Source: Pandoraea eparura (GTDB lineage Bacteria; Pseudomonadota; Gammaproteobacteria; Burkholderiales; Burkholderiaceae). Taken from it: 64,000 nt of DNA. Position numbers and translations under genes: made by a program. A model generated the notes under the pieces. That model saw nothing but the letters and a program-made list of their open reading frames with translations, had not been told where the DNA came from and did no database searches. Numbering within the stretch: the first letter of the stretch is position 1; each line of letters begins with the position of its first letter. The stretch covers positions 1-64,000 of the forward strand of contig NZ_CABPSH010000003.1 in the NCBI RefSeq assembly GCF_902459725.1, read 5' to 3'. Shown here in pieces: positions 44,652 through 54,148 of the stretch.

Positions 44652-45847
44652 GGCACCCGCAACGTGCCGTCAGCGGCAAAACGGAAGCGTCCGTCGTGCC
44701 AGCCGAGACCGAATAGCGAGAGCACCGAACTGTAGTAGCCCGGCGCCGATTGCGCTTCGAGCGCCCGCGCGCGCGTGACTTGCGCCTGCGCTTGCGCGGT
44801 GTCGCCCACCGCCTGAAGCAGTGGCACGAGGGCCGCCGAGAAACCGGACCCGCCGGCCCGACTCGCGTTACCGTCGCGCGTGTTGACCCGTTCGGGCGGC
44901 GCACCGTGGGCTGCCACATATCGCAGCATGCCGCCGAACGTGTGCTTCAGCGCGTGGAGGTCGTCACTGTCGGGCGCGAGCATTCCCGACCACAGATAGA
45001 CGCGAATGGCGTTGTAGCTGCCCTCGCCGTGGGTGTCTGGATCGATCTCGAAGCCACGGCCCGCACGGTAGATCGCCCATTCCGGCGCGAATCCGAGCGG
45101 CGGTGCGCTCAGCGTGATTTGCTTGAGCGAGGACGAGATCAGTTGTGCCCAGCCGCTCTCGGGAAAGCGCCCCGCCAAATAGCGCACCACCTGCATCGGC
45201 ACGTAGCTGGGATTGAGCCGCCACAGATCCGTGGCCGGATGAAAGCCGACGGGCGCCGGGAGCAGCGTGCGCCCGAGGCCCGGCACAAAGTCGGTCTCCT
45301 GCGCCGCAATACGGCGCGCGACGAGCGCGCCCAACGCGGTATAACGCCGCACGTTCCACAATCGCCCCGCCTCGCCCAGCGCGTAGGCGATCCACATGTC
45401 GGCGTCGCTCGCCGGGTTGCGATCGAGCACGCCCCACTGCCCATTGTCCTGCCTGCCCCACAGCCACGCGGGCAAGTGGGCGGTCAGATCGCCCTGCGCC
45501 AGGTTGTTGGCGGTCCAGTCGAGCACCTTGTCGAACGTGGCGCGATCGTTGGCCATCAGCGAAAACGTCAGCGCATAGGCCTGGCCCTCCGACACCGTGC
45601 GCTGATCGTCCATGCTGCGATCGATCACACGCCCGTCGTCGCTCAGGAAACGCGCCTTGAAGCGAGCCCAGTCAGGCCAGTCGACCGGCGCACAGGTGCG
45701 CCCGAGCGCCGCGGGCGCGGACGCGGCGCTCGCCGGCGCACCGTGCGCATTGCGTGTCAGCGTGCCGAGCATCGGCAACGCACTGCATGCGGCGAGCGCA
45801 CGCAACACGTCACGACGGCGTCGGCCCGTCGTCTCGGCGCGTGTCAT
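44624..45847 (-). CDS. bcsZ: Cellulase BcsZ (GH8 endoglucanase)
   Basis: 407 residues. The start follows the bcsB stop with no gap (TGA then ATG), with GGAG within bcsB. The N-terminus GRRRRDVLRALAACSALPML is twin-arginine-like and may direct export by Tat; a Sec signal is the alternative. GH8 features include SEGQAYALTFSLMAND with its catalytic acidic residue and ASDADMWIAYALGEAGRLW. It trims cellulose in the periplasm during synthesis. About 30 residues longer than the E. coli enzyme. Confidence 0.93.
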   Translation of the reverse strand: MTRAETTGRRRRDVLRALAACSALPMLGTLTRNAHGAPASAASAPAALGRTCAPVDWPDWARFKARFLSDDGRVIDRSMDDQRTVSEGQAYALTFSLMANDRATFDKVLDWTANNLAQGDLTAHLPAWLWGRQDNGQWGVLDRNPASDADMWIAYALGEAGRLWNVRRYTALGALVARRIAAQETDFVPGLGRTLLPAPVGFHPATDLWRLNPSYVPMQVVRYLAGRFPESGWAQLISSSLKQITLSAPPLGFAPEWAIYRAGRGFEIDPDTHGEGSYNAIRVYLWSGMLAPDSDDLHALKHTFGGMLRYVAAHGAPPERVNTRDGNASRAGGSGFSAALVPLLQAVGDTAQAQAQVTRARALEAQSAPGYYSSVLSLFGLGWHDGRFRFAADGTLRVPWEATCPTR

Positions 45848-48211
45848 TCAGGGCTCCAGACGACGCGCAGCGCGACGCTGCAACCACCCGAAGCACTTGA
45901 GCGCAATCGCGAATGCCGCAAGCAACGCGACCAGCCCCACCAGTATCGGATGACTCGAGAGATGGTAGCGAATGCGCGTCCACCAACTCACATCGCCCAC
46001 GAAGTAGGTCTGCCCAAGCCGGAACGATTCGGCGCGTGCGCCGCTGAACACGGCCAGATCGCCGTGGATCTCCGCCCGACGCGCGTTGTCGTCAATGGCA
46101 TCGACCACGCCGAGCAAGGCGTCATCGCTCGACGCATTGATCGCGACCACTGAGCGCGAGCGGCTCACCGGTGACTCGAATCCTACGAGTGCCGCGAGCG
46201 GCCCCTGGGACACCGCGTCCATGTGGGCCGGGCCAACGGGGCTGGCCGCAAGCGCCGAACCCATCGCGCCATCCCCACGCGACGCCTGCGGCTGTCCCGT
46301 CATCACCCGGCGCGTCTGGTCGATGATCAGCGGCAGATTCTTGCCCCACTTCACAAGAAGGTCGGCCACATCCCTGCCACCCACCATCAACAAATCGCGA
46401 TCCTTGAAGCGGTCGGTCTGCGTCGTGTCGAGCACTTCGAAGCGATCGGCATAGACACCGGTCGACCGGCCAAACCGGCCAAGGGTCGAGAAGACGGTTT
46501 CGAGTTCCGCCGTATCCGGCGTCTTCGACATCACGATGGCGGTTTGCGCGAGATCGGCGTACTTCGTGAACGGGAATCCGCTGCCGACAAAGAAGCTCAG
46601 GTTCGGCATTTCGGCGTAGTGCGGCAAACCGCTGAAATCGATGGTCGAATCGGCGTCGATGGCCGAGCGTGCCGCGTGGGCGATCGTCTGGCTGCACATC
46701 CCGTCCTTGTGCGGTTCCATCGCGAACTGGAACGACAGCGAGTTGCGCGACGCTACCTGGAAGGCGGGGATGCGCACCTCCTTGCGATCGGCCATGGTGC
46801 CATCCGAGAGCAACTCCACCAGCATGTGGCTCTTGTCCTGACTCTCACCCGCCGCGCGCAGACGATAGGCACGCACGAACTTATCGTTGATCGACACGCT
46901 CATCGACGAATCATCGGGCTTGACCGGCGGCGTGTAGCGATATTTGAGATCCATCGGCACGCCCGTGTTCTGCCACGTGAGCAGATCGGCGGGCAGATTG
47001 AGCCGAAGGCGGATCGGCCACGGCATATAGCCGCTCGCCTGCAGGTCGTTCGGATTGTCGACCAGTTCGCCGAACTTCACAGGCCGGTCGGTGCGAACCC
47101 AGCGCGGCGCGTCGTAAGCCACGCGCGGCGGCATCGGCGTGAGTGCGTCGATGCGCATCGCATCGCCCGACAGCGCGGCGCGCCCCGAGACGAGTGCGAG
47201 CGCAGCCGTCTCCAGGTCCTTCGCATCACGCCCCTGTACAACGAGCAACTTGAGCGACGGATCGTCCGGGTTGGACATCATGCGCAGCGTGGGAGCATCG
47301 ACCTTCGGCAAGTCGAGTCCGGGCAGCATGGTGTCGTTCGTGACGAACACGATGGCGTGCTTCGACGGCAGCGTCTTCACACTGACCGGGAAGCGGGTAC
47401 GGCGATAGTCGCCGATCGCGCCGGCCCACGTGGCCACCACGCCGGCAGCATGGACCACTGCGAGCGACGGTGGTGCGCCGAAGACGAACGGAATCGACTG
47501 GTCACGGTTATCGTGGCGATCGAAGAACGGCGCGGGCAGCGTGGCCAGATCGTTGCGAAGCGTAAGCGGCTGCGTGCTCGTGACAATCTCGCTCTGCGGG
47601 CTGATATCCGCCCACAGGCTCGAGTGCGTCGCATCCTCGCACTCCATCGAGTAGTGCCCGATCAACACCAGCCGCACGCGGTTGAAGCCCGAGAGCAGGC
47701 GCGGATCGAGCGCGATGTCGCGCACAAGCGGCTTGCCACCGTCCTGCTTGGTGAACGGCAAGGTGGCGATCAACTCTTCATTCAGAAATATCTTGAGTTG
47801 CGAGAGATCGGGAATCAGGGCGGGCGAGTAGGTGTAGCGCAGGCGCAACAATGCCGAGGCCACGGTCTGATCGAGTCGGATTCCGAAGTTGACCTCGCTC
47901 GACCCTTCGGTACCGCGCAATCGCAGTCCATCGGTCTGTCCCAACTGAGCGAACGTGAGCGTACGTTGACGGGTACCGGGCGGCGCCGGCACGAGCGCCG
48001 CAGTGGTGCCTGATGGGTCGGGCGACGCGGTGGCGCCGGACGCGGCGCCCGGCGCGGCGACCGTGCCAGAGGGCATCGGCGCCTTGCCCGGCCGACCGGT
48101 CGTGGGTGCCGCTACCGCAAATCCGCTGCCCGCAAGATCCATCGCTGCGACAGCTAACAGCCAAATGGCGGAAATTTTTTTGTAACGCGACCAAGACGCT
48201 CGAAGCTGCAT
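45848..48211 (-). CDS. bcsB: Cellulose synthase regulatory subunit BcsB
   Basis: 787 residues from the ATG at 48211 with GAGG 8 bases upstream; a TTG at 48217 is a less likely start. Signal peptide (about 1-37), Pro/Ala/Gly-rich linker (38-75), then two carbohydrate-binding/flavodoxin-like repeats of the BcsB family (the start RTLTFAQLGQTDGLRLRGTEG fits) and a single C-terminal membrane anchor (HPILVGLVALLAAFAIALKCF). It guides the nascent glucan across the periplasm. It is the first gene of the operon rather than following bcsA. Confidence 0.94.
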   Translation of the reverse strand: MQLRASWSRYKKISAIWLLAVAAMDLAGSGFAVAAPTTGRPGKAPMPSGTVAAPGAASGATASPDPSGTTAALVPAPPGTRQRTLTFAQLGQTDGLRLRGTEGSSEVNFGIRLDQTVASALLRLRYTYSPALIPDLSQLKIFLNEELIATLPFTKQDGGKPLVRDIALDPRLLSGFNRVRLVLIGHYSMECEDATHSSLWADISPQSEIVTSTQPLTLRNDLATLPAPFFDRHDNRDQSIPFVFGAPPSLAVVHAAGVVATWAGAIGDYRRTRFPVSVKTLPSKHAIVFVTNDTMLPGLDLPKVDAPTLRMMSNPDDPSLKLLVVQGRDAKDLETAALALVSGRAALSGDAMRIDALTPMPPRVAYDAPRWVRTDRPVKFGELVDNPNDLQASGYMPWPIRLRLNLPADLLTWQNTGVPMDLKYRYTPPVKPDDSSMSVSINDKFVRAYRLRAAGESQDKSHMLVELLSDGTMADRKEVRIPAFQVASRNSLSFQFAMEPHKDGMCSQTIAHAARSAIDADSTIDFSGLPHYAEMPNLSFFVGSGFPFTKYADLAQTAIVMSKTPDTAELETVFSTLGRFGRSTGVYADRFEVLDTTQTDRFKDRDLLMVGGRDVADLLVKWGKNLPLIIDQTRRVMTGQPQASRGDGAMGSALAASPVGPAHMDAVSQGPLAALVGFESPVSRSRSVVAINASSDDALLGVVDAIDDNARRAEIHGDLAVFSGARAESFRLGQTYFVGDVSWWTRIRYHLSSHPILVGLVALLAAFAIALKCFGWLQRRAARRLEP

Positions 48212-48499
48212 ATGCAATGCCTCATCTGTTCTTGTGGTGCATTATTGTCGCCTTCACACGAGGCCCGTCCGCAAGACCCGACGTCTCACCACGTCGTTGT
48301 CCTGCACTCCTAAGATTGCAGAGGATCCAGCGGGACAGCGCCACGCGGCTGTCCGAAAGCGGTAGATGCACCATGCTAGCCTGCCTCAGGGCGAGTAATC
48401 AAGCGAACCTTGGTCATGCGCGAGTGCATACCCGGTGCGCCGGCAGACCGGACGGCAGCGAAATTGCCCTGCCCCCAATGCCCCTATACAATGCCTTGC
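48212..48499. other. Divergent control region between bcsB and bcsR
   Basis: 288 bp without a gene. On the plus strand TATACA (48485-48490) resembles a -10 box, with TTGCCC at 48464-48469 (15-bp spacer, short). On the minus strand the AATAAT around 48250-48245 is a possible -10 for bcsB. No strong palindrome was found. Both halves of the cellulose machinery would be controlled from here. Confidence 0.4.
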
Positions 48500-48784
48500 A
48501 TGCGACAGACCGACTCCTCATCTGCCACGACCCCGTTGCCTATGACACCCGTCACACCCACGCCGCAAGTGGCCGACGCGATCGTCGAGCGTCGTTATCC
48601 ATCGGATATCGATCGGTTGCGCGACGTCGTCGGGGCCGACGTGCTGCCCGACTATCGCGACGAACAGGCAATCATGGCGAACCGACAGGCCAGCGAGCGC
48701 TGGCCGCATCTGGTCGCCTTCGCCGACTCACGCTGTGCTGCGTCGGCAGCGGCGGATGTCGCGCCGCGCTCGCTCGCAAACTGA
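48500..48784 (+). CDS. bcsR: BcsR-like small protein, divergent from bcsB
   Basis: 94 residues from the ATG at 48500; in-frame ATGs at 48491 and 48542 are alternatives, none with a good ribosome site. Residues about 35-80 resemble the BcsR family (E. coli protein, 62 residues, from memory): SDIDRLRDVV aligns with its DIVALKQAF segment, DYRDEQAIMANRQA with its DYADI...QLAAAL, and ERWPHLVAFADS with its KRWPLLAEFAQ. BcsR binds BcsQ and is needed for cellulose synthase stability. The N-terminal 30 residues are Pro/Thr rich. Seven bases later starts the HAD gene. Confidence 0.7.
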   Translation: MRQTDSSSATTPLPMTPVTPTPQVADAIVERRYPSDIDRLRDVVGADVLPDYRDEQAIMANRQASERWPHLVAFADSRCAASAAADVAPRSLAN

Positions 48785-48790
48785 GTCCGC

Positions 48791-49441
48791 ATGCGAGACG
48801 CCTCCATCATCGCTGCCTTCGATTTCGACGGCACGATTTCCACGACCGACACGCTTCGCGTCTTCGTGCGCGACACGGTCGGCACACCGCGCTTCGTGGC
48901 AAGCGCCGTGCTCGCGTCCCCCTGGTTGATCGGCGCGGCACTGCGCGTCGTCGACCGGGGCACCGCCAAGGCCGCCTTCCTGCGCGCGTCGCTGGGCGCA
49001 CGTACCCGCGCGCAGCTTGAGTCCGATGCCCAGCGGTTCATCGCGCAACGTCTGCCGCGCCTTCTGCGTCCCGAGATGCTTGCGAGATTGCGGCAGCACC
49101 GCGCGATGGGACACCGCATCGTGCTGGTGAGCGCCTCGCCCGGCTTGTACCTGCGCCTGTGGGCCGCCTCCGTCGGGGTCGATGCCGTGCTCAGCACTGA
49201 ACTGGCCTATGACGAACTCGGCCGGTTCGCCGGCCAGTTCGCCGAGCCCAATTGCTGGGGGCCGGAGAAAGTGCGACGTCTCGAAGCCTGGTGGGCGGCC
49301 TCGCCACCACGCGTGCTCTTCGTCTATGGCGACAGCCGGGGCGACAAAGAGATGGCCGAGCGCGCCGATTTCGCCTGGATTCGCGGCCAGGGCAAGCTCA
49401 TGCCACTGCCGGATGCCGATGCCTCGCGGCGGGCGTCCTGA
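48791..49441 (+). CDS. HAD-IB family hydrolase (phosphoserine phosphatase-like)
   Basis: 216 residues. Motif I FDFDGTIST (10-18) with nucleophile Asp11 and Asp13, motif II VLVSASPG (Ser near 116), a conserved Lys in GPEKVRRLE, and motif III VYGDSRGDKEMAERA. The cap is the short helical C1 type, as in HAD-IB enzymes. It removes phosphate from a small molecule or lipid; the long apolar cap helix near 35-60 hints at an amphipathic substrate. It closely follows bcsR, so it may be co-transcribed, but no cellulose role is known for it. Confidence 0.85.
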   Translation: MRDASIIAAFDFDGTISTTDTLRVFVRDTVGTPRFVASAVLASPWLIGAALRVVDRGTAKAAFLRASLGARTRAQLESDAQRFIAQRLPRLLRPEMLARLRQHRAMGHRIVLVSASPGLYLRLWAASVGVDAVLSTELAYDELGRFAGQFAEPNCWGPEKVRRLEAWWAASPPRVLFVYGDSRGDKEMAERADFAWIRGQGKLMPLPDADASRRAS

Positions 49442-49458
49442 CGGCTGATCCTCCGCGC

Positions 49459-51384
49459 ATGCCCACCCCGACAGATCCCGGCCGCCGCGTCGCGTGGTTG
49501 TCGCGGCTCATGCGTCTGGAACCCGTGGCGTTCTCACGCTGGGACGCCGTGCATGCCGCGCTCTGCGTTGCCACGCCCACCGCCATCGGCGCGGCCATCG
49601 GCCATGGTGCCGACGCCTCGCTCATCGCACTCGGCGCACTGCCCGCCATCATCGGCGACCGCACCGGCCCCTATCGCGCGCGAGCACGTTCCATTCTGCT
49701 CACGGTCGCCACCGGCGTCGTGGGCTTTTACGCCGGCATGCTTATCCACGACATCGGCATGTCGCACTCTTGGGCCGCGCATGGGCTGCTGCAAGCGGCC
49801 ATTCTGCTGCTCAGCTTCATCGGCACGTTTGGCAACGTCGCGTCTGCGGCGACCTTGCAGGGTGCCGTCTACCTCATCGTCGGCTGGGGTCTTGCGCTGC
49901 CGCCGCCCGAATGGCGGGCGCCGCTGCTGCTCGCGGCGGGCGGCATCTTCAGCGTGCTGCTCATGGCGGTTCACTGGTTGCGGCACCCGGGTGCGGCCGA
50001 GCGCGGTGCCGTCGCCGCGATCTACCAGCAACTCGCCAACGTGCTTGATGCGAGCGGCACGCCACGCGTGAGGCTCGCGCGCCGATCGCTCGAGAACGCC
50101 ATTGCCGCGGCCTACGACACCCTACTGACGGCGCGAGCGAGCACCACTGAAGGGTGGGACGTGCTTGAGCGCCGGGCAGCCGAGATCCTGGCGGCCGAGC
50201 CCATCACATCGGCCGTCATCGGTCTAGTCCAGGGCGGTCAGCCGCTTCCCGCCTCGCTCGGACGCGCCTTGTACGGCATTGCTCGGCAAATTGCGCGCGA
50301 TCAACAAGTCGATGTCTCAACCGCCGTGGCGGCGGCAAACAACCACCCCGCGCCAGCGCTGGCGGCAGCGTTGCATCGCGCCGAGCCTCTGCTGACCGGC
50401 AGCGCACATGCGGCCGAAGCACCTCTGATTGCGCTGGCGCGGCATCGAGCGCGCGCCAGCACCGTACCGCAGTGGATTCCGAAGTGGCCGTGGCCCGACG
50501 TGTGGCGCTACCTGCTTCGGATTGGCCTGTGCGTGCTGGTCGCGCAAGTCTTCATTTCGCTTACGGCACTGCCGCGGTCGTACTGGGTACCGCTGATCGT
50601 CGTGGTCATCTTCAAGCCGAACTATGGCTCCGCGTTCGCTCGCGCGTTGCAGAGTGGCGCAGGCAGTATTGTGGGCGTCGCTGTCTCTGCGGCCGTCGTC
50701 GCCATCGATCGCAACGGCTGGGTCAGCCTTGCCGTCCTCGTCCCGCTGGCGGCGTGCCTGCCGTGGGCATTGCGTCGCAACTACGGCTTGTTCAGCGCCC
50801 TGCTGCTACCGATTCTGATGCTGGTGATGGGCGCCTTGCAGCCTGGCAGTCAGGACATTGCCGTTGCCCGGTTCGTTGACGCCGTGGCCGCTTGCGCCAT
50901 TGTGTTGCTCGTGGGCTATTTGCCATGGGCCAAGTGGGAGCGGCGTCAACTCGACGAACGCGTCGCCACTGTGCTCGATGCGCTGGGTCGCTATGCGGCG
51001 CTTGCCGACACCCGTGACGGCGATGCGGCGTTCGGTGCCCGGCGGGCAGCGTACAAGGCGCTTGACGATGCGCGTATTGCGTTGCAACGGGCCTTGTCGG
51101 AGCCACCGTTGGTGAGTCGTCGCGCGGCGCGATGGTGGCCCGCGCTCGTGGGATTGGAGCGGGTGGCCAATGCGATCACCGACATCGTCCCCCAGGGGAT
51201 TTCTCACGACGCCGCGGTCCATCCGGGGGCCGTGGTGCTAACGCGGATGGCGGCGGCGATTCGGCATGGTGGGCCGGGGCCGGAGATGCCGGCGGCACCG
51301 GTACCGGGCATGGATCCACGGCTGGAAGAGGCCTTGCGCGCAGCCATTGGCGTGTTGTTCGGCGCTGCGCAGGCACCGGCCTGA
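49459..51384 (+). CDS. FUSC-family membrane transporter (aromatic acid exporter-like)
   Basis: 641 residues from the ATG at 49459. Two blocks of about five or six membrane segments (about 20-165 and 355-490) flank cytoplasmic domains, as in the FUSC/YccS/AaeB family. The pattern LPRSYWVPLIVVVIFKPNYGSAFARALQSGAGSIVG matches the family's second block. It probably exports small organic acids or hydrophobic compounds. It follows the HAD gene by 17 bp and may be co-expressed with it. Confidence 0.82.
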   Translation: MPTPTDPGRRVAWLSRLMRLEPVAFSRWDAVHAALCVATPTAIGAAIGHGADASLIALGALPAIIGDRTGPYRARARSILLTVATGVVGFYAGMLIHDIGMSHSWAAHGLLQAAILLLSFIGTFGNVASAATLQGAVYLIVGWGLALPPPEWRAPLLLAAGGIFSVLLMAVHWLRHPGAAERGAVAAIYQQLANVLDASGTPRVRLARRSLENAIAAAYDTLLTARASTTEGWDVLERRAAEILAAEPITSAVIGLVQGGQPLPASLGRALYGIARQIARDQQVDVSTAVAAANNHPAPALAAALHRAEPLLTGSAHAAEAPLIALARHRARASTVPQWIPKWPWPDVWRYLLRIGLCVLVAQVFISLTALPRSYWVPLIVVVIFKPNYGSAFARALQSGAGSIVGVAVSAAVVAIDRNGWVSLAVLVPLAACLPWALRRNYGLFSALLLPILMLVMGALQPGSQDIAVARFVDAVAACAIVLLVGYLPWAKWERRQLDERVATVLDALGRYAALADTRDGDAAFGARRAAYKALDDARIALQRALSEPPLVSRRAARWWPALVGLERVANAITDIVPQGISHDAAVHPGAVVLTRMAAAIRHGGPGPEMPAAPVPGMDPRLEEALRAAIGVLFGAAQAPA

Positions 51385-51561
51385 ACGGCGCTTCGGCGAC
51401 AACCGGGCAACAACCTGGAAACAATCGGGCAGCACGTAAGCGGCATCTGGTCAGCGACTGGACGGCGCCATATCCGGTCGAAGGACGACAACGCAGGCAT
51501 AATGCGGGCTTCCGGCGCAACCTGAGTTCCATGCGCCGCCACGCCATTCAGAAGACATCGC

Positions 51562-52725
51562 ATGAACACTACCCCGACGCTAGCCTGGACCGAAGAGGGT
51601 CGCCCCGTTACTGCGCGCTGGCGTTCCGAAGCGGGCGTAATGCCGCCGCGCCGTGTGGAAGTCGTCGACGACACCGTCACGGCCGACGAGGCCTATCATC
51701 TCGCCTGTGGCGGGACGGCGCTGCTGTACCGCGGCGACTACCAGAACGCGCGTCAATTGCTGCAGGCCATGGCGAGACGGGTGGATCGTCCGCCGCATCG
51801 TCCTCGTCGCAAGCCGGCCGCCAAGGGCGAGGCAGCGCTCGCCAGCCCTGCCGACGCCTTCCACAAGCATCGGATGGCGCAAGCGCAGCGCGCGCGCATT
51901 CTCGGCATGGTGCTGATTCCGCTCGACGCCGACTATGGCATTCCGCTGCGCCGCGCTCCGGAGGTTCGCGATGCCTGCACCGAAGCTTGGGGCACGCCTG
52001 ACGCCACCCCCTCGGTGGCATCGTTGCGAGAAATCCTCGGCTTGATCGGTGCCCATGAATGGCGCAAGAAGGGGGTGCCGATTGCCCCGTTGGCCGCGTC
52101 GATTCATCCGTGGTACGGCGTGTATTCGCCGGTGCGCGGTGAGTATCTTCAGTTGATCGATCAGGCGCCGTTGCCGGCCAAAACGCTGGCGTTCGACATT
52201 GGGACAGGCACGGGCGTGATTGCCGCGGTGCTTGCCCGTCGCGGCGTGCAGCAGGTTGTGGGAACCGAGCGCGATGCTCGCGCCCTGGCGTGTGCGCGCG
52301 AGAACATTTCGCGGCTCGGTTACGATCGCGCCGTCAAGATCGTCGAAGCCGACCTGTTTCCCGAGGGCAAGGCGCCGCTGATCGTCTGCAACCCGCCGTG
52401 GGTGCCGGCCAAGGCAAACGCGCCCATCGAACACGCGATCTACGATCCGGACAGCCAGATGCTCAAGGGCTTCCTGAACGGCCTCGCGGCCCATCTGAGT
52501 CCCGGCGGCGAAGGCTGGCTCATTCTGTCCGATCTTGCCGAACATCTGGGCTTGCGCACGCGCGAGACCTTGCTCTCGTGGATTCACGGCGCCGGCCTGG
52601 TCGTGCTCGCGCGTCACGACGTGCGCCCGCATCACCCGAAGGCAGGCGACGCCAACGATCCGCTGCATGCGGCACGAAGCGCCGAAGTGACGTCGCTGTG
52701 GCGACTGGGTGTCCGTCCGGCTTAA
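51562..52725 (+). CDS. Class I SAM-dependent methyltransferase with NPPW motif
   Basis: 387 residues. Motif I LAFDIGTGTGVIAAVLARRG (about 213-232), motif II VVGTERDARAL, and the catalytic NPPW (about 276-279), typical of N6-adenine or glutamine-N5 methyltransferases such as PrmB/PrmC/RlmF-type enzymes. The 190-residue N-terminus has no named domain that I recognise. It probably methylates a protein or nucleic acid rather than a small molecule. 177 bp separate it from the FUSC gene. Confidence 0.75.
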   Translation: MNTTPTLAWTEEGRPVTARWRSEAGVMPPRRVEVVDDTVTADEAYHLACGGTALLYRGDYQNARQLLQAMARRVDRPPHRPRRKPAAKGEAALASPADAFHKHRMAQAQRARILGMVLIPLDADYGIPLRRAPEVRDACTEAWGTPDATPSVASLREILGLIGAHEWRKKGVPIAPLAASIHPWYGVYSPVRGEYLQLIDQAPLPAKTLAFDIGTGTGVIAAVLARRGVQQVVGTERDARALACARENISRLGYDRAVKIVEADLFPEGKAPLIVCNPPWVPAKANAPIEHAIYDPDSQMLKGFLNGLAAHLSPGGEGWLILSDLAEHLGLRTRETLLSWIHGAGLVVLARHDVRPHHPKAGDANDPLHAARSAEVTSLWRLGVRPA

Positions 52726-52756
52726 GGACCCGCGCACTCGGTTGACGTAGACCACG

Positions 52757-52855
52757 CCCGGCGGCCATGCCGTCGCCGGGGTTCGAGTTGGGTCGGGAGG
52801 CGACGGGTCGGGTCCGGTCCGATCCGGTCACGTCGGGGCTGGTCGGGGTCGGGTG
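52757..52855. other. Hairpin and G-rich tract between convergent genes
   Basis: CCCGGCG (52757-52763) and CGCCGGG (52774-52780) form a 7-bp stem, a plausible shared terminator. Next, 52778-52855 on the plus strand carries at least six runs of GGG or GGGG separated by short spacers and rich in GGTCGGG, so it could form a G-quadruplex. Confidence 0.4.
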
Positions 52856-52858
52856 ATA

Positions 52859-54148
52859 TTAGCGTCGGGCTTGAAGATAGGCTGCGGCGCCGTCGCCCGC
52901 CACGCAGGCGCTCGCAAAGCAGGCCGTGAGCAGATAGCCGCCAGTGGGCGCTTCCCAATCGAGCATCTCCCCGGCACAGAACACGCCCGGGAGCGCCTTC
53001 GCCATCAACTGTGCGTCCAGCGCGTCAAGTGCGACACCCCCGGCACTGCTGATGACCTCGGCAATCGGGCGCGTACGCAACAGCGTCAGCGGCAACCGCT
53101 TGATGCCAGCGGCCAGCGCCGCCGGATCGCTGAACGTCTCGCGCGGCAAACACTCGCGCAGCAGCGCCGCCTTCACGCCCGCAAGTCCCAAGCGACTCTG
53201 CAGATGGCTCGCCATCGAGCGCGAGCCTCGTGGGCGGCTCACCTCGTCGGTGACACGTTCGGCGCGCCAGTCCGGCAACAGGTCCAGATAGACCTGCGTG
53301 CTGCCGTTGGCGCGAATGGCCTCGCGAATGGGGGCACACATCGCATAGACCAGACTGCCTTCGATGCCATGCATCGAAATCACGAACTCCCCTTGCCGCG
53401 TCGTGCCGTCCGGCAACGTCATCGTGACCGACTTCACCGGATGGCCCGCGAACCGCTCGCGCATATGCGGCGTCCAGTCCGTCTCGAAACCCGCGTTGGC
53501 CGGCAACAGCGGCGCGACATCTACCCCATGATCACGTAGCCACGGCACCCAGGCAGCGTCCGATCCGAGCTGCGGCCAGCTCGCCCCGCCCAGCGTCAAC
53601 ACCACCGCCCTCGCCCGCACCCGACGCTCTCCCCCGGGCGTCGCAAACCGCAAATCGTCCGGCCCGGCCGACGCCTGAGCCCCCCATCCCAGCCAGCGAT
53701 GGCGCACATGCAGCCGCACACCCGCCGCGCGCAACCGAGTCAGCCACGCACGCAGCAGCGGTGCCGCCTTCATGTCGATGGGGAAAACGCGTCCCGACGA
53801 GCCGACGAACGTATCGATGCCCAGCCGATGCGCCCATGAACGCACGTCTTCGGCGCTGAAGCGACGCAGCCACTTCTCTACCACGTCCGCACGTTTGCCG
53901 TAGCGCGCCACGAACGGTGCCGCAGGCTCGCTGTGCGTGAGATTCATGCCACCCTTGCCGGCCATGAGAAACTTGCGTCCGACCGATGGCATGGCGTCGT
54001 ACATATCGACTCGCCACCCCGCCGCCGACAGCACTTCCGCCACCATCAGACCGGCAGGCCCCGCGCCGATCACGGCCACATCGATCGTCTCGACTGGCGC
54101 AAGGGTCGAATCGTCAGACGGCGGGTGAGAAGCGCTGGATGAGGGCAT
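52859..54148 (-). CDS. NAD(P)/FAD-dependent oxidoreductase of the HI0933-like / TIGR03862 type
   Basis: 429 residues from the ATG at 54148. FAD motif VAVIGAGPAGLMVAEVLS (about 24-41), then GRKFLMAGKGGMNLTHSEP, which is diagnostic of the HI0933-like flavoprotein family. Toward the C-terminus the sequence has AGGVALDALDAQLMAKALPGVFCAGEMLDWEAPTGGYLLTACF. Proteins of this type are poorly characterised; some reduce tRNA or other substrates. The reaction cannot be stated from sequence. Convergent with the methyltransferase before it. Confidence 0.85.
   Translation of the reverse strand: MPSSSASHPPSDDSTLAPVETIDVAVIGAGPAGLMVAEVLSAAGWRVDMYDAMPSVGRKFLMAGKGGMNLTHSEPAAPFVARYGKRADVVEKWLRRFSAEDVRSWAHRLGIDTFVGSSGRVFPIDMKAAPLLRAWLTRLRAAGVRLHVRHRWLGWGAQASAGPDDLRFATPGGERRVRARAVVLTLGGASWPQLGSDAAWVPWLRDHGVDVAPLLPANAGFETDWTPHMRERFAGHPVKSVTMTLPDGTTRQGEFVISMHGIEGSLVYAMCAPIREAIRANGSTQVYLDLLPDWRAERVTDEVSRPRGSRSMASHLQSRLGLAGVKAALLRECLPRETFSDPAALAAGIKRLPLTLLRTRPIAEVISSAGGVALDALDAQLMAKALPGVFCAGEMLDWEAPTGGYLLTACFASACVAGDGAAAYLQARR

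Noticed and set aside
46223-48013. Long open frame (596 codons) antisense to bcsB
   Set aside because: Its product is Arg/His/Gln-rich and mirrors a well-supported gene; very GC-rich DNA gives such frames by chance.
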